Part shown: one piece after another, positions 25,575 to 35,517 of the stretch
How positions within the stretch are numbered: position 1 is the stretch's first letter
Layout: every line of letters begins with the position of its first letter
Origin: Glaciecola nitratireducens FR1064
GTDB lineage: Bacteria; Pseudomonadota; Gammaproteobacteria; Enterobacterales; Alteromonadaceae
Reading direction: 5' to 3'
Length of the DNA stretch: 64,000 nucleotides
Assembly: GCF_000226565.1 (NCBI RefSeq)
Contig: NC_016041.1
Coordinates: 1,364,001-1,428,000, forward strand
Position numbers and translations under genes: made by a program
Notes under the pieces: generated by a model
Told to the model about the DNA's origin: nothing
The model's input: only the letters and a program-made list of their open reading frames with translations
Databases searched by the model: none

Positions 25575-26042
25575 CTACAGCCCCAATTCTGACAAACTGG
25601 GGTGTTCGTCAGGTCTTCTGCCTAAGGGCCAATGAAACTTTCTGTCTTTTGCTTCTATCGGCAAATCGTTAATTGAAGCATAACGATTGGTCATCAAGCC
25701 ATTTTCGTCGAATTGCCAGTTTTCATTGCCGTAGGAACGAAACCAATTTCCGCTATCATCGTGCCACTCGTAGGCATAGCGGACAGCGATTCGGTTGTCA
25801 GAGTAAGCCCATAACTCTTTAATCAATCTATAATCGAGCTCCTTATTCCACTTTTCAGACAAAAAGCTTTCTGCCTGCTCGCGTCCATTAATGAAAACAA
25901 CACGGTTTCGCCATTGGGTATCCAAACTGTATGCTTTTGAAACAGCTTCAGGGTTACGATTATTCCAACCATCTTCAGCTAAACGCACCTTTTGCGTTGC
26001 GCTAGCGTGATCAAATGGTGGAACAGGTGGACGTTTTTGCAT
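25575..26042 (-). CDS. DUF1348 / SnoaL-like family protein
   Basis: This 155-aa protein matches the DUF1348 (NTF2-like) family in length and pattern: [37 protein letters not shown] and a C-terminal [18 protein letters not shown]. These are small cone-shaped cytosolic proteins whose substrate is not known. The ATG at 26042 is chosen because GGAG lies 6 bases upstream; in-frame ATGs at 26054 and 26066 lack a site. It converges with the methyltransferase-HNH gene, with only 53 bases between the stops. Confidence 0.85.
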   Translation of the reverse strand: MQKRPPVPPFDHASATQKVRLAEDGWNNRNPEAVSKAYSLDTQWRNRVVFINGREQAESFLSEKWNKELDYRLIKELWAYSDNRIAVRYAYEWHDDSGNWFRSYGNENWQFDENGLMTNRYASINDLPIEAKDRKFHWPLGRRPDEHPSLSELGL

Positions 26043-26229
26043 GCTTATCTCCATAGTGATTAACAAAAAAGTGAAATTGAAAGCTAATAATACATAGACT
26101 GCATAAAACCTAAAGAAGCAAATAAGTAAATTAGAAGTTAGTTTTAATCTGATTTTCTAAATTGCTATGTCCAACCTTTACTCCTGCATCAAATCCGCTA
26201 TCATTTCTCCCTTTAAAAAGGAGTACCGA

Positions 26230-26415
26230 GTGAAGAAACAAATAGTAAATTTCGCCCTGATTGGATTCTTAGTATTACTTGGCGGCTGCGCTCCGGAAGT
26301 CGGCAGCAAAGCATGGTGTGATGACTTGGAAGAAAAGCCAAAAGGTGATTGGTCTGCCAATGAAGCGACTGATTACGCTAAACATTGCATTTTTAAAAGT
26401 AGAGACGAAGAATAG
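26230..26415 (+). CDS. DUF3012 small lipoprotein
   Basis: This is a 61-aa lipoprotein precursor. A signal sequence ends in the lipobox LLGGC, so Cys would be lipidated and the mature chain anchored in the membrane. The mature part has the DUF3012 pattern APEVGSKAWCDDLEEKPKG, then NEATDYAKHCIF, with two further cysteines that may form a disulfide. The start is GTG at 26230, with AAGGAG 7 bases upstream. An upstream ATG at 26167 would add a stretch with no ribosome site and spoil the signal peptide. Function is unknown; the family is common in marine Gammaproteobacteria. Confidence 0.85.
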   Translation: MKKQIVNFALIGFLVLLGGCAPEVGSKAWCDDLEEKPKGDWSANEATDYAKHCIFKSRDEE

Positions 26416-26581
26416 CGGTTTGTAAGCGGACAATCGCCGTGAAAGTATCGAGCCGAAGAGATGATTAATAAGCACATTTTTAGTTTACACTGAGCAAGCA
26501 CATTTATCGCTAAGAACACAGTTACCTCTAAAAACGGCCCTTAGCTAAAACATCAATCTCAAACCTTAAAAAAGGAAAATA

Positions 26582-27388
26582 GTGTTAGATCTACTTTGGT
26601 GGCAATACGCCTTAATTGGCGTAATTTTTGTGTGGAGCGGTTTTGTTCGCAGTGGGCTAGGCTTTGGCGGTGCGGTATTGGCGTTGCCATTTTTATTACT
26701 CGTTCTCAACGACCCTCTAGTCTTTTTACCCATTATCTCTATTCATTTGCTCGTGTTCTCCAGTTGGATAGCTGTTCAAGGTGCAAGAACTAACAAAAAA
26801 CAAGCCGCTCTAGCAAAACAAAGAGGAGAAGCCTTGAATGAGACACAAGGTAATATTGCTTGGGCTTATTTGAGAAAAGCCCTTGGGATTATGATTATCC
26901 CAAAGCTGATCGGTGTGTTTGGCTTATTGACCCTACCTGGCGACATCGTGACCATCGTTATTTTCGTTATTGTGGCTATTTTTGCAGTCTCTTATATTCT
27001 CAATAAACCCTTTTATTCTAATAACAAAACACTCGACACGCTCTTCTTAATGTTGGGCGGTTACGTGAGCGGCACGTCGCTGATCGGCGCTCCGCTTATC
27101 GTCTCAGTGTTTGCGACGAAAGTACCGCGTCATCAGCTACGTGACACTTTATTTGTGCTGTGGTTTATATTGGTCATGATCAAGATGATCTCATTTGTGA
27201 TTGCGGGTGTCGACTTGCAGTTAGTTCATCAACTTTGGTTATTGCCTTGTGCTTTAATCGGTCATGTTTTTGGGCAGCGTCTGCATGAGCGTATTGTGGA
27301 GGCTGAAACGCCGCGCTTTTTCCAATTTGTTGGCATTGCGCTGCTGGTTGTATGTGTATTTGGTATTTATACGAGTTTGATTTTATGA
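26582..27388 (+). CDS. TSUP-family (TauE/SafE) anion permease
   Basis: This is a 268-aa integral membrane protein with about eight hydrophobic helices in two halves. The first half carries FVRSGLGFGGAVLALPFL (about 21-38) and the second GGYVSGTSLIGAPLIVSVF (about 159-177). This paired G-rich pattern is typical of the TSUP family, which exports sulfite or sulfonate-related or other organic anions. The substrate cannot be told. A loop with TNKKQAALAKQRGEA (about 70-85) is cytosolic. The start is GTG, with AAAGGA about 6 bases upstream. It converges with the next gene. Confidence 0.85.
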   Translation: MLDLLWWQYALIGVIFVWSGFVRSGLGFGGAVLALPFLLLVLNDPLVFLPIISIHLLVFSSWIAVQGARTNKKQAALAKQRGEALNETQGNIAWAYLRKALGIMIIPKLIGVFGLLTLPGDIVTIVIFVIVAIFAVSYILNKPFYSNNKTLDTLFLMLGGYVSGTSLIGAPLIVSVFATKVPRHQLRDTLFVLWFILVMIKMISFVIAGVDLQLVHQLWLLPCALIGHVFGQRLHERIVEAETPRFFQFVGIALLVVCVFGIYTSLIL

Positions 27389-27411
27389 TGCGAGTCCACG
27401 TAGGATCGCGT

Positions 27412-29130
27412 TTACGTTGTTGACTTTACAAGACGCTCTTGTGTCCAGTTAATATACTGTTCAATTGGCATTGGCTTGGCGATACCGTAGCCTTGACCAA
27501 ATTCACAGTTTAATTCAGCAAGCGTTCTCGCTATTGCATCTGTCTCAATGCCTTCAGCAACAACTGGTTTATCGTTTGTGTCCGCGATTGCCAAGATACT
27601 TTTGACCAGCAGTAAACTCTCACGATCAGAATTGATGTTTTTTATAAAACTCTGATCAATTTTAAGCTTTGATATGGGCAGGGCATGGAAGTAAGTGAGC
27701 GAGGAATAACCCGTTCCAAAATCATCAAGCGAAAATTTGACGCCTAATGCTTCGCACCGAGATAGGATTTTACGAGTAGCATCGAAGTTGTTAATTGATT
27801 CCATTTCGAGTATTTCGATTTCAATATATTCACCATCAACATCCCATTTAAATAATAAGGATTGTAATAAATCGGGGAACTGAGGATTTTCGAGTGAACT
27901 CGTATTGACGTTTAAACTAAATGGTCCTTGTAAGCCTTTCGCTTTAAAGATTTTACTGTGGGACAGGACGGTATTAATAACCCATTTATCTAACTGCCAT
28001 TCTAAAGCTGTGTTTTTTATTGCTGCGACAATCTCCAAAGGAGAAACAGGTCCCTCTGGCCTGAACCAGCGCAGCAATGCTTCTGCCCCAAAAAGCTCGC
28101 CGTCAGACAAGCGAATTCGTGGTTGATAAAACAATTCAAATTGTTCATTTTCAAGCGCAATTTCAATTTCTTTTAGTAAATGCCGGCGCGACCAGTTGGA
28201 TTGAAAACGCTCGGTGTCAAAATATCGGACCCTCGATTTGCCTTGCTCCTTGGCTTCGTATAATGCCTGATCGGCGTGGCGCACTAAAATATCAGAGTCT
28301 GCATCATCTCGCGGGTAAATAGTTACTCCTATACTCGTAGATATATTGAAGCTGTGCATTTGCGTTTCGCAAGTTCCCTCTATAGCCTGCTTTACTGCAG
28401 TGACCGCATCGTCAATATCAGCGTCATTAACACCAAATAGAAAACCAGCGAACTCATCTCCGCCAATTCTTGCAAATAGATCGGAAGGTTTTGTGCAGTT
28501 TTTTAGATTGTTTGCGACGTTAACAAGCACTTCATCGCCAATATCATGCCCGCATCGGTCATTGATCAATTTGAAGTTATCAAGATCAATAAACAAGACC
28601 ACCAAATTCGTCTTTTGCTCATTGGCTAGTAGTAGCGCTGAATCTAGTTTGTCTGAGAAACGCTTTCGATTGGCTAGCCCGGTAAGCTCATCATGATAGG
28701 CCATATGCTCTATTTTTTGCTGGGCAATAACCATTTCGGATATATCTTCAGCTGTGCCAATCGTGCGTTCTGCTTGTCCATTTGTGTCATAGTAGGTTAC
28801 GCCACGTGCCTCTATCCATTTATATGAATCACCTGCTTTAATTCGATAACGAATATTGTATTCGTTGCCTGAGGCAACAGAGTTGCGGTAGCTGTTATCT
28901 ACAAGTTCTTTATCTTCGTCATAGATTAAATCGAGAAACAATTGATAGTTGGCACTGTTGTATTGCGGGTTAATTTCATAGATAGAGTAAATTTCTTCAG
29001 ACCAATAAAGAGACTCTGCATTGTGATCTAGTTCCCAAAATCCAACGCCAGATAAGCGCTGAGATTCCCGTCTTCGGCGTTCGGAAATGATTAATTCTTT
29101 TGACAATTGGTGTGAGCGATTTTCGGTCAT
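27412..29130 (-). CDS. PAS-GGDEF-EAL cyclic di-GMP enzyme
   Basis: This is a 572-aa cytosolic protein with no membrane helix. A PAS domain with PAC (about 20-140) starts at GVGFWELDHNAESLYW. The GGDEF domain has IGGDEF at about 221-226; the residues before it read KPSD, so the RxxD inhibitory site is lost. The EAL domain (about 310-565) starts with EALLRW at about 348. It keeps IEIEILEME, DDFGTGYSS, KIDQSF and VAEGIE, so phosphodiesterase activity is expected. Both cyclase and phosphodiesterase motifs look intact, so the net output is uncertain and may switch with the PAS ligand. It is transcribed away from the DUF2130 gene. Confidence 0.9.
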   Translation of the reverse strand: MTENRSHQLSKELIISERRRRESQRLSGVGFWELDHNAESLYWSEEIYSIYEINPQYNSANYQLFLDLIYDEDKELVDNSYRNSVASGNEYNIRYRIKAGDSYKWIEARGVTYYDTNGQAERTIGTAEDISEMVIAQQKIEHMAYHDELTGLANRKRFSDKLDSALLLANEQKTNLVVLFIDLDNFKLINDRCGHDIGDEVLVNVANNLKNCTKPSDLFARIGGDEFAGFLFGVNDADIDDAVTAVKQAIEGTCETQMHSFNISTSIGVTIYPRDDADSDILVRHADQALYEAKEQGKSRVRYFDTERFQSNWSRRHLLKEIEIALENEQFELFYQPRIRLSDGELFGAEALLRWFRPEGPVSPLEIVAAIKNTALEWQLDKWVINTVLSHSKIFKAKGLQGPFSLNVNTSSLENPQFPDLLQSLLFKWDVDGEYIEIEILEMESINNFDATRKILSRCEALGVKFSLDDFGTGYSSLTYFHALPISKLKIDQSFIKNINSDRESLLLVKSILAIADTNDKPVVAEGIETDAIARTLAELNCEFGQGYGIAKPMPIEQYINWTQERLVKSTT

Positions 29131-29456
29131 ATTTCAACCTTTGAAAGAATGTTTCTGAGTTTGTGCATTTATTCAGTCTCACAACAACAGCGATGTAGGC
29201 GATCGAGTTCCAGTATATCAAAGTTTATCGGCCAAAAATCGCAGAGCTTAATTATCATAAGTCCTAGCTCTTGCCTGATCCTCCTAGAGAGTCTATGCTT
29301 TTGAACCTAATATACATGTAAAGCATTATGATATTTTGAAGCTTTCACATACCCGAGGTTCTATTTCAATGGCCCTCGCGGATCTTTACCTGTAAGTCCA
29401 GTGCAATATTACATGGCTTACAACACGAATTTTCGTCATAAAGGAGAAAACGGTAC
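29131..29456. other. 326-bp divergent intergenic region
   Basis: It separates the minus-strand GGDEF-EAL gene from the plus-strand DUF2130 gene and must hold both promoters. I see no repeat, RNA or additional gene. AAAGGAG lies 10 bases before the ATG at 29457. Confidence 0.4.
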
Positions 29457-30866
29457 ATGCATGAAATCATCTGCCCACATTGCAATAAAGCATTCAAAAT
29501 TGACGAAGCGGGATATGCTGATATTTTAAAGCAGGTTCGAGATACTGAGTTTGAAAAACAACTGCACGAGCGCTTGGAATTGGCCGAGAAGGATAAATTG
29601 AATGCGGTAGATCTTGCCAAGAGCCAACTCACTAGTGAAATGCAAAGGGTTGCCTCGGAAAAAGATACCGAGATTCAATCGTTAAAGGCAAAATTAGACA
29701 CGGGTGAAGTTAACAAAAAGCTCGCTGTCAATGAAGCTCTTGATGATATTAAAAAAGAAAGAGATGCATTAGCCAACATGCTTGAACAGATAAAGCGTGA
29801 CACCATGGCAGCATCAGAGCTAGCTGACGCAAAATTAGCCAAAGAGCTGCTGGAAACTGCGGCAGCAAAAGATAAAGAAATTCAGGATTTACAAGCGAAG
29901 CTAGGCACAACGTTACTGGAGCAAAAAGTCGCTATAACCGCCGCAGTAGGTGCGGTCGAAAAAGAGCGTGATGAATTTAAAAACAGTCTCAAGCAAGCTG
30001 AACTTGAAAAGCAACTCGCTGAAACATCGCTCAAAGAAAAGTATGAAACACAAATAAAAGACAGAGACGATGCGATTGAACGACTTCGCGATATGAAGGC
30101 ACGTTTATCTACCAAGATGGTGGGAGAAACTCTCGAACAACACTGTGAAACAGAATTTAATCGTATCAGAGCAACCGCTTTCCCTCGCGCTTATTTCGAA
30201 AAAGATAATGATTCAAGGTCTGGCAGTAAAGGCGATTACATTTTTCGGGACTCAGACGAAGCAGCCACTGAAATTGTCTCAATTATGTTTGAGATGAAGA
30301 ACGAAAACGACACCACTGCAACAAAGAAAAAGAACGAGGACTTTTTCAAGGAACTTGATAAAGATCGAATTGAAAAAGGCTGTGAGTACGCAGTATTGGT
30401 CTCTCTTATTGAGCCTGAAAGCGAACTGTACAACTCAGGCATTGTCGATGTGTTTCATCGCTATCCGAAAATGTATGTTGTGCGTCCGCAGTTCTTTCTT
30501 CCAATCATTACGCTTTTACGAAATGCGGCGATGAAATCGCTTGAATACAAGAAAGAGCTCGCGCTAGTTAAGGCGCAGAGTGTGGATATCACAAACTTTG
30601 AAAATGATCTCGATAATTTTAAGACGGCATTCGCCAAGAATTATGACCTTGCTTCAAGGAAATTTAAAACAGCGATAGATGAAATTGATAAATCTATTGA
30701 TCATCTACAAAAAACTAAGGATGCATTGCTTAGTACTGATCGTAACCTTCGTCTTGCAAATGACAAGTCTCAAGATGTAACGATTAAGAAGTTAACTCGC
30801 CGTAATCCGACAATGGCGGCTAAGTTTGATGAGTTAAATGAGCAAGATTCGTCTGAATCGGAATGA
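29457..30866 (+). CDS. DUF2130 coiled-coil protein
   Basis: This 469-aa protein starts with a mini zinc-ribbon-like CPHCNKAF (residues 6-13). A very long coiled coil (about 25-225) rich in Glu, Lys and Ala follows, then the DUF2130 core (about 225-400) with [10 protein letters not shown] and [14 protein letters not shown]. The core is thought to be related to PD-(D/E)XK nucleases: the Asp in GDYIF and EMKNE resemble D...ExK. The family occurs widely in bacteria without a settled function. A DNA-processing role like that of RmuC is an inference. AAAGGAG upstream supports the start. A C-terminal acidic tail (NEQDSSESE) is present. Confidence 0.85.
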   Translation: MHEIICPHCNKAFKIDEAGYADILKQVRDTEFEKQLHERLELAEKDKLNAVDLAKSQLTSEMQRVASEKDTEIQSLKAKLDTGEVNKKLAVNEALDDIKKERDALANMLEQIKRDTMAASELADAKLAKELLETAAAKDKEIQDLQAKLGTTLLEQKVAITAAVGAVEKERDEFKNSLKQAELEKQLAETSLKEKYETQIKDRDDAIERLRDMKARLSTKMVGETLEQHCETEFNRIRATAFPRAYFEKDNDSRSGSKGDYIFRDSDEAATEIVSIMFEMKNENDTTATKKKNEDFFKELDKDRIEKGCEYAVLVSLIEPESELYNSGIVDVFHRYPKMYVVRPQFFLPIITLLRNAAMKSLEYKKELALVKAQSVDITNFENDLDNFKTAFAKNYDLASRKFKTAIDEIDKSIDHLQKTKDALLSTDRNLRLANDKSQDVTIKKLTRRNPTMAAKFDELNEQDSSESE

Positions 30867-31381
30867 TATAAATTAGCAAATTTTGATGTGATAATATGCG
30901 GTAGATCATACACGTTTGTTAAGTGCTTTTTTTGCGTCCGCTATGGCTGGTGGGAGGTCCTTGCCTTTGCAAGGATGACGGGTGATGTTTTGACTATGCA
31001 ATGCAATGCGTTGCTTTGTCACATTGAATATGATTGATATTATAATCCTTATCACAAACTCTTACCTCAAGTTCAAGATATCACCGCCTCAATAGCGCTA
31101 ACAATCCCCATCGATTTTTTTAGGTTGTGATTCTCAGATGCTAGTACTTTAGACGTACCAAGGCCAATACAGTCAGTGGCACAGATAATCATAATTGTTT
31201 TCTTCATCAAGCATTCCTTAAAAATTCGCATTGAAGATGTACTTACTGTAAACCAAGCTCATAACGTAATGTGCGCTTCCTGCCCAAAAGCTTGACGTGA
31301 GTCAACGTGACTTCTTAAAAATAGGCTCATCATGCATAAAGAATCATAAAACTATAAAATCTAGATATTACATGGATATCT
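30867..31381. other. 515-bp intergenic region with a gene remnant
   Basis: The only gene-like content is the decayed short-chain dehydrogenase N-terminus on the minus strand (31073-31207). The rest shows no RNA, repeat or ORF that I can support. Confidence 0.4.
31073..31207 (-). pseudogene. Decayed short-chain dehydrogenase/reductase N-terminus
   Basis: The minus-strand frame from the ATG at 31207 reads MKKTIMIICATDCIGLGTSK then VLASENHNL. It aligns by eye with the Rossmann start of short-chain dehydrogenases (TIMITGATDGIGLATAK), but two NAD-binding glycines of TGxxxGIG are changed (GAT to CAT, DGIG to DCIG). The frame stops after 44 codons and no remaining family sequence follows. It looks like a truncated, mutated relic. 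Confidence 0.55.
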
Positions 31382-32602
31382 ATGAAACAAAACTCTAATG
31401 ATAAGGCTCAGGATCCCTCCGCAAAAGCAGCTAATTCGCGAACTCAAGGTGTCGTGCGTTTAACGATTGACGCCGTATTGGCTATCACTGATATTGTTGA
31501 ATCAGTGCATAAACAAGTAAGTCCGCTTTCCACTGTGAAGTCGACGAGTGAAAAAGAGCAGCTTTCAGGCATTAGTGGATTGGTTTATCGGAACATTCGC
31601 AGTGTGACACAGAAATTAGGTTACAAGATTGATGCACCGTTGGCGGCAATAAGCAAGGCATTGGCCTCACAACCAGACTCAGCTACAACACAGGCCTTAC
31701 TTGCAGCATTAAACGGGGTGCTGGGTGATTATCTTGCTGCTAGCTCAAACCCTTTGGCTATTCAAATGCGCTTTCGAAAAAATGGGCAAGTTCTCGATGA
31801 TGTTCAGCTGCGCGAAATCGTAAATCAGGGTAATGGCAAGCTGCTGGTGATCATTCATGGTCTGTGTATGAATGATTTGCAATGGTGCAAAGACGGTCAT
31901 GATCACGGTGTCGAGTTAGCAAAAGAGACGGGTATGGCTTACATCCATCTCCACTATAACTCGGGGCGCCATATTTCTGATAATGGCCAAGAGTTTGCCA
32001 GTTTATTGGAGTCTTTGATAGGCCTGTCAGATAAATGTTTAGAAATTAACATATTAGCTCATAGCATGGGCGGCCTAGTATCTCGTAGCGCTTTTCATAT
32101 TGCCGAAAACAGTGGTTACAAATGGCTCGAACTGCTTAACAAAGTAGTATTTTTAGGTACGCCGCATCATGGAGCTGCTCTTGAAAAAGCAGGTAACTGG
32201 ATTGATTTGATTTTAGGTGCTCATTCATATACGGCGCCCTTTGCTCGCTTAGGTAAATTACGCAGCGCAGGTATTACTGATTTACGCTATGGTAATGTGC
32301 AGGAGTTGGATTGGCATGCTGTTGACAGGTTTGCATTCACTGGCGACCGACGTTTGCCTCTACCTTTACCTAAAAATGTGCAGTGCTTTGCAGTAGCAAC
32401 GAGTGCTAAAAATAGTATTAATTATCCTCTGGGTGATGGGCTGGTAAGGATAAAAAGTGCATTAGGTGAACACCCTGATCCGGCGTTTGATTTACATATT
32501 CCAGAAAATAGAAAATGGGTCGGTACTACCATCAACCATAAGCAATTATTGAGCTCTCCTGAGGTTTATGAGGTTTTAAAAAATTGGTTTGAGATAGCCT
32601 GA
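31382..32602 (+). CDS. Alpha/beta-hydrolase lipase/esterase (PGAP1-like)
   Basis: This 406-aa protein has a helical N-terminus (1-150) and an alpha/beta hydrolase core. The oxyanion region LLVIIHGLCMND is at about 157-168 and the nucleophile elbow AHSMGGL at about 226-232, with Ser at about 228. FLGTPHHGAAL (about 260-270) follows, and a late GDGLVRIKSA (about 355-364) could hold the acid. A C-terminal NHKQLL supplies a likely catalytic His. It would hydrolyse lipid esters. No signal peptide is seen, so it is probably cytosolic. It is next to a wax ester synthase gene, which suggests turnover of stored neutral lipid. Confidence 0.8.
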   Translation: MKQNSNDKAQDPSAKAANSRTQGVVRLTIDAVLAITDIVESVHKQVSPLSTVKSTSEKEQLSGISGLVYRNIRSVTQKLGYKIDAPLAAISKALASQPDSATTQALLAALNGVLGDYLAASSNPLAIQMRFRKNGQVLDDVQLREIVNQGNGKLLVIIHGLCMNDLQWCKDGHDHGVELAKETGMAYIHLHYNSGRHISDNGQEFASLLESLIGLSDKCLEINILAHSMGGLVSRSAFHIAENSGYKWLELLNKVVFLGTPHHGAALEKAGNWIDLILGAHSYTAPFARLGKLRSAGITDLRYGNVQELDWHAVDRFAFTGDRRLPLPLPKNVQCFAVATSAKNSINYPLGDGLVRIKSALGEHPDPAFDLHIPENRKWVGTTINHKQLLSSPEVYEVLKNWFEIA

Positions 32603-32773
32603 GCGCTTAAGGTGCATTGCTTTATTATTCTCATCGCTTAGCATGCGCATGGTCTGGATTTGATGCATCCAGCTCAAGATAAGTGCTAATAAATGCTCTT
32701 AATAAAATTGAAAAAACTTTCAAGTTACGTCTACACTTAAGTATCGAAACGATAGTTTGTCGAGGTTGTCACC

Positions 32774-34177
32774 ATGTCAAACAAACTAAACGCACTGGAT
32801 CTCGCGTTTTTGTCTTTGGAAAAGCAATCCACACCGGTAAACGTGGCCAGTTTGACTATTTTTGAAATTCCGAAGAATTATAAAGGAAATTTTCCACTCG
32901 ATTTATTGGCAAAATTACAAAGCCAAGTAGCTAAGCCACCTTTCAATCAAAAGCTAAGTTCAGTGCACAGTGCTGCACTCCCAAGTTGGGAACTCGACAC
33001 AAATTTTGATATACATCATCACGTACGACATTCAGCACTGCCACTGCCAGGTAAATTGGATGATTTACTAGAGCTAACATCGCGCTTACACAGTCAACTA
33101 TTAGATCGTAAACGACCATTATGGGAATTTCATCTGATTGAGGGTTTGGAACATAACCAGTTTGCCATGTATCTTAAGATGCATCATGCCGTGATCGATG
33201 GCATGGGTGGCATTGAATTAATGGAAAATTGGTTTAGTTTATATGCTGATGAAGAAATTAAAGCTCCTTGGGCTTGCATGCCAAATCATCGAAAAAGCCG
33301 TGGATTTCAACTTCCCGGATTGCTAGGAAAAACTTCGCAACTAGCTGGAAAAATCGCTGCTAATTCAAAAATGGTGCAAGGCCTGTCAAAGATGATCATA
33401 GGGCAGGGGCTCAAAGCCATCGGTCTTGATAACAATATGTCTCCGGTGCCTTTTAGTGCGCCGCACTCCATGTTCAATGTGCCAATTACCGGTTCTCGCT
33501 GTTTTGTGGTTAAAACGTTATCTCTTACAGAGTTAGAAGCCTTGGGAAAACAGGCTAATGCCACGATAAACGATATTATACTTGCCCTTTGCTCTGGTGC
33601 ATTGCGCAGATATCTAATGGAAAAACGGGCATTACCTAATAAGTCACTGATTGCTTCTGTTCCGGTTTCTGTACGCCAAGCGAGGGACTTAGGGAATCAA
33701 ATTACCTATGTGATGGCAAATTTGGCCACTGACGAGCCCGACACCATGACGCGTCTTGCTATGATTGGTCAATCAACTCAAGACGCAAAACGAGAACTAG
33801 CAGATGTGTCTGCCGCTGCCGCCACTAATTTTGCTTTCTTAGCCCAAGGCGCAGTAGCGGTGATGAATCAATTAAATATATCTAGCATCATTCCGCCAGC
33901 AGCGAATATCATCATATCGAACGTGCCAGGACCAAGGAAACCTTTGTATTTTGGTCAAGCGAAGTTGAAAGCTACCTATCCATTATCCGTTTTAGTTGAT
34001 GGCCAAGCACTAAACATAACTGTAGTCAGTTATTGCGATGTTATCGGTTTTGGATTAATGGCTTGCAGTGACATTATTCCCGACGTCAGTTTGATTGCTA
34101 ATTATATTGAATCTGGAATTGATGATATCAAAGGAGGTATTTATTTAAGAAACTTAATGCAGGAGGCCAAAAGCTAG
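32774..34177 (+). CDS. Wax ester synthase / diacylglycerol O-acyltransferase (WS/DGAT)
   Basis: This 467-aa enzyme joins fatty acyl-CoA to a long-chain alcohol or to diacylglycerol, making wax esters or triacylglycerol. The catalytic motif HHAVIDG lies at about 137-143. The family opening LNALDLAFLSLEKQSTPVN and the PVSVRQ, NIIISNVPGP and C-terminal D-G-x-L-N type motifs are present. Length is normal for the family. GAGG 9 bases before the ATG supports the start. It heads the lipid block, with phasins, lipases and an acyl-CoA ligase close by. It would act at the membrane or at the surface of lipid droplets. Confidence 0.9.
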   Translation: MSNKLNALDLAFLSLEKQSTPVNVASLTIFEIPKNYKGNFPLDLLAKLQSQVAKPPFNQKLSSVHSAALPSWELDTNFDIHHHVRHSALPLPGKLDDLLELTSRLHSQLLDRKRPLWEFHLIEGLEHNQFAMYLKMHHAVIDGMGGIELMENWFSLYADEEIKAPWACMPNHRKSRGFQLPGLLGKTSQLAGKIAANSKMVQGLSKMIIGQGLKAIGLDNNMSPVPFSAPHSMFNVPITGSRCFVVKTLSLTELEALGKQANATINDIILALCSGALRRYLMEKRALPNKSLIASVPVSVRQARDLGNQITYVMANLATDEPDTMTRLAMIGQSTQDAKRELADVSAAAATNFAFLAQGAVAVMNQLNISSIIPPAANIIISNVPGPRKPLYFGQAKLKATYPLSVLVDGQALNITVVSYCDVIGFGLMACSDIIPDVSLIANYIESGIDDIKGGIYLRNLMQEAKS

Positions 34178-34306
34178 CAAACTATAAATTGTGGTAAAGT
34201 AGAACGGTGGGACATACCTTGCCAATCTAACTTTAGCCACAAATGACTGATAGTAAAGCAAGACAGGGTAGGTCCATTTCATTAAACTTATACTGCGAAT
34301 TAAAAA

Positions 34307-34825
34307 CTACGGTGCTTTTTTAGAACTGACTTTAGTTGCTGATTTTACTGATTTTTTTGCTGCTGTCTTTTTCACTGCAGCCGCTTTTGGTTTTGCTTTA
34401 ATCGTCGCTTTCTTTGTTGCTGCAGTCGCCTTCGTCTTAGAAGTCGTTTTCGGTGTTGCTTTCACGGCTTTTTGTTGCACAGGCTTAACAGACGGGGATG
34501 TAGCATCCCGTTTTTCAATTAATTTAACAACAACTGTTGTAAGATGATCGACAGTCGCGTTTAGTTCCGCTAGCTTTTTTTCCTGTAATTCCGTAGAGCC
34601 TATACCAAAAAACTTTTTACTTCTTTTCTCTATATCGTTTTTTGTATCTGTAATGTTGCCTTGCATTTCTTCTCCTCGCTTGAGGAGCTCATTGTAAAGG
34701 CGATTTGACTTTTCTTGGGCGGCATCAATTGATTTACCCAATACTTTTAAACTGCTTTCGATAGAGCCTAAGCCTGCCAACCAGGCATTTCGTGCCATGT
34801 CTTCAAAAGTGTCTTTAGTTGACAT
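34307..34825 (-). CDS. Phasin with histone-H1-like tail (PhaF type)
   Basis: This is a 172-aa granule-surface protein. Residues 1-105 are an amphipathic phasin helix region (FEDMARNAWLAGLGSIESS). The last 65 residues are an Ala/Lys/Thr-rich AAKK repeat tail like that of PhaF and histone H1, which binds DNA and can tether granules to the nucleoid. A ribosome site AGGAG lies 8 bases before the ATG. It is encoded 29 bases after the second phasin gene on the same strand, so the two form an operon. No PHA synthase is in the window, so the granule coated could be wax ester or triacylglycerol instead. Confidence 0.85.
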   Translation of the reverse strand: MSTKDTFEDMARNAWLAGLGSIESSLKVLGKSIDAAQEKSNRLYNELLKRGEEMQGNITDTKNDIEKRSKKFFGIGSTELQEKKLAELNATVDHLTTVVVKLIEKRDATSPSVKPVQQKAVKATPKTTSKTKATAATKKATIKAKPKAAAVKKTAAKKSVKSATKVSSKKAP

Positions 34826-34854
34826 TGTTGTTCTCCTGTAAAATAAAATATGAT

Positions 34855-35202
34855 TTAAGAAATTTTATTGACCGCAGCTGTTAGCGCATCTACTTTTTTT
34901 GTTAGTTTATCAATCTTTGCATCTATATCTGAGGTATCAAGACCAAGCGTTTTACGCACGTCTTCAACTCGTTTTCCGACAGACCCGTTTGCTTTCAATT
35001 TCTTTTTGGTATCAGCTTCAAGTTTCTCGCCTTTGGAAACTAAATCTTCAAAAAGATGACTCGTTTCATTGTTGAGTTTTTCATATTGGCTTTGTATTTC
35101 TTCAAACCCCTTACCATAAGCGCCAAGGCCGGCTAACCATATTTTGCGTGCTACTTCTTCAGCCGTTTCAAAAGTATCGTTTGCTCTTTCTGATTTAGTC
35201 AT
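34855..35202 (-). CDS. Phasin (PhaI type)
   Basis: This 115-aa phasin shares ARKIWLAGLGAYGKGFEEIQ with its neighbour's ARNAWLAGLG. It is followed by a long amphipathic helix and a terminal coiled coil (IDAKIDKLTKKVDALTAAV). It lacks the basic tail and would only coat the granule. GGAGAG precedes the ATG. As first gene of the two-phasin operon it is probably made in larger amounts. Confidence 0.85.
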   Translation of the reverse strand: MTKSERANDTFETAEEVARKIWLAGLGAYGKGFEEIQSQYEKLNNETSHLFEDLVSKGEKLEADTKKKLKANGSVGKRVEDVRKTLGLDTSDIDAKIDKLTKKVDALTAAVNKIS

Positions 35203-35517
35203 TTCTTCTCTCCATTAATAGTAAATAAGCTTGGGTAAATCGCTTTTCCCATTTAAATATAGTCAAGATTAATAGAAGCTGCATACTAAAATTGTATAAA
35301 ATTTAAACTGACTGATGTTTTTCCTGCGGACAGAACGTCATCCTAATTGCTACGCTTCGCCAACAAATGCATGATTAAAGGTTGTTCTCACAAAAATAGA
35401 AGACACGCTCGCCAAAGGAGCTACAGCAAGCAAAATAAGTCGGAAGACTCAAACTAAGATAGTGATAAGGAAAGACAATCCTTAGGAGAAAGCAAGCGTT
35501 TTGGATGGTTAGTTAGA
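35203..35517. other. 315-bp intergenic region
   Basis: It lies between two minus-strand genes and must contain the phasin promoter near its left end. I see no gene, RNA or notable repeat in it. Confidence 0.35.

Noticed and set aside
34189-34242. Inverted repeat TTGTGG-TAAAGT / ACTTTA-GCCACAA as a terminator
   Set aside because: The stem has a bulge, the loop is about 29 bases and there is no T-run. It is too weak to call between the convergent WS/DGAT and phasin genes.
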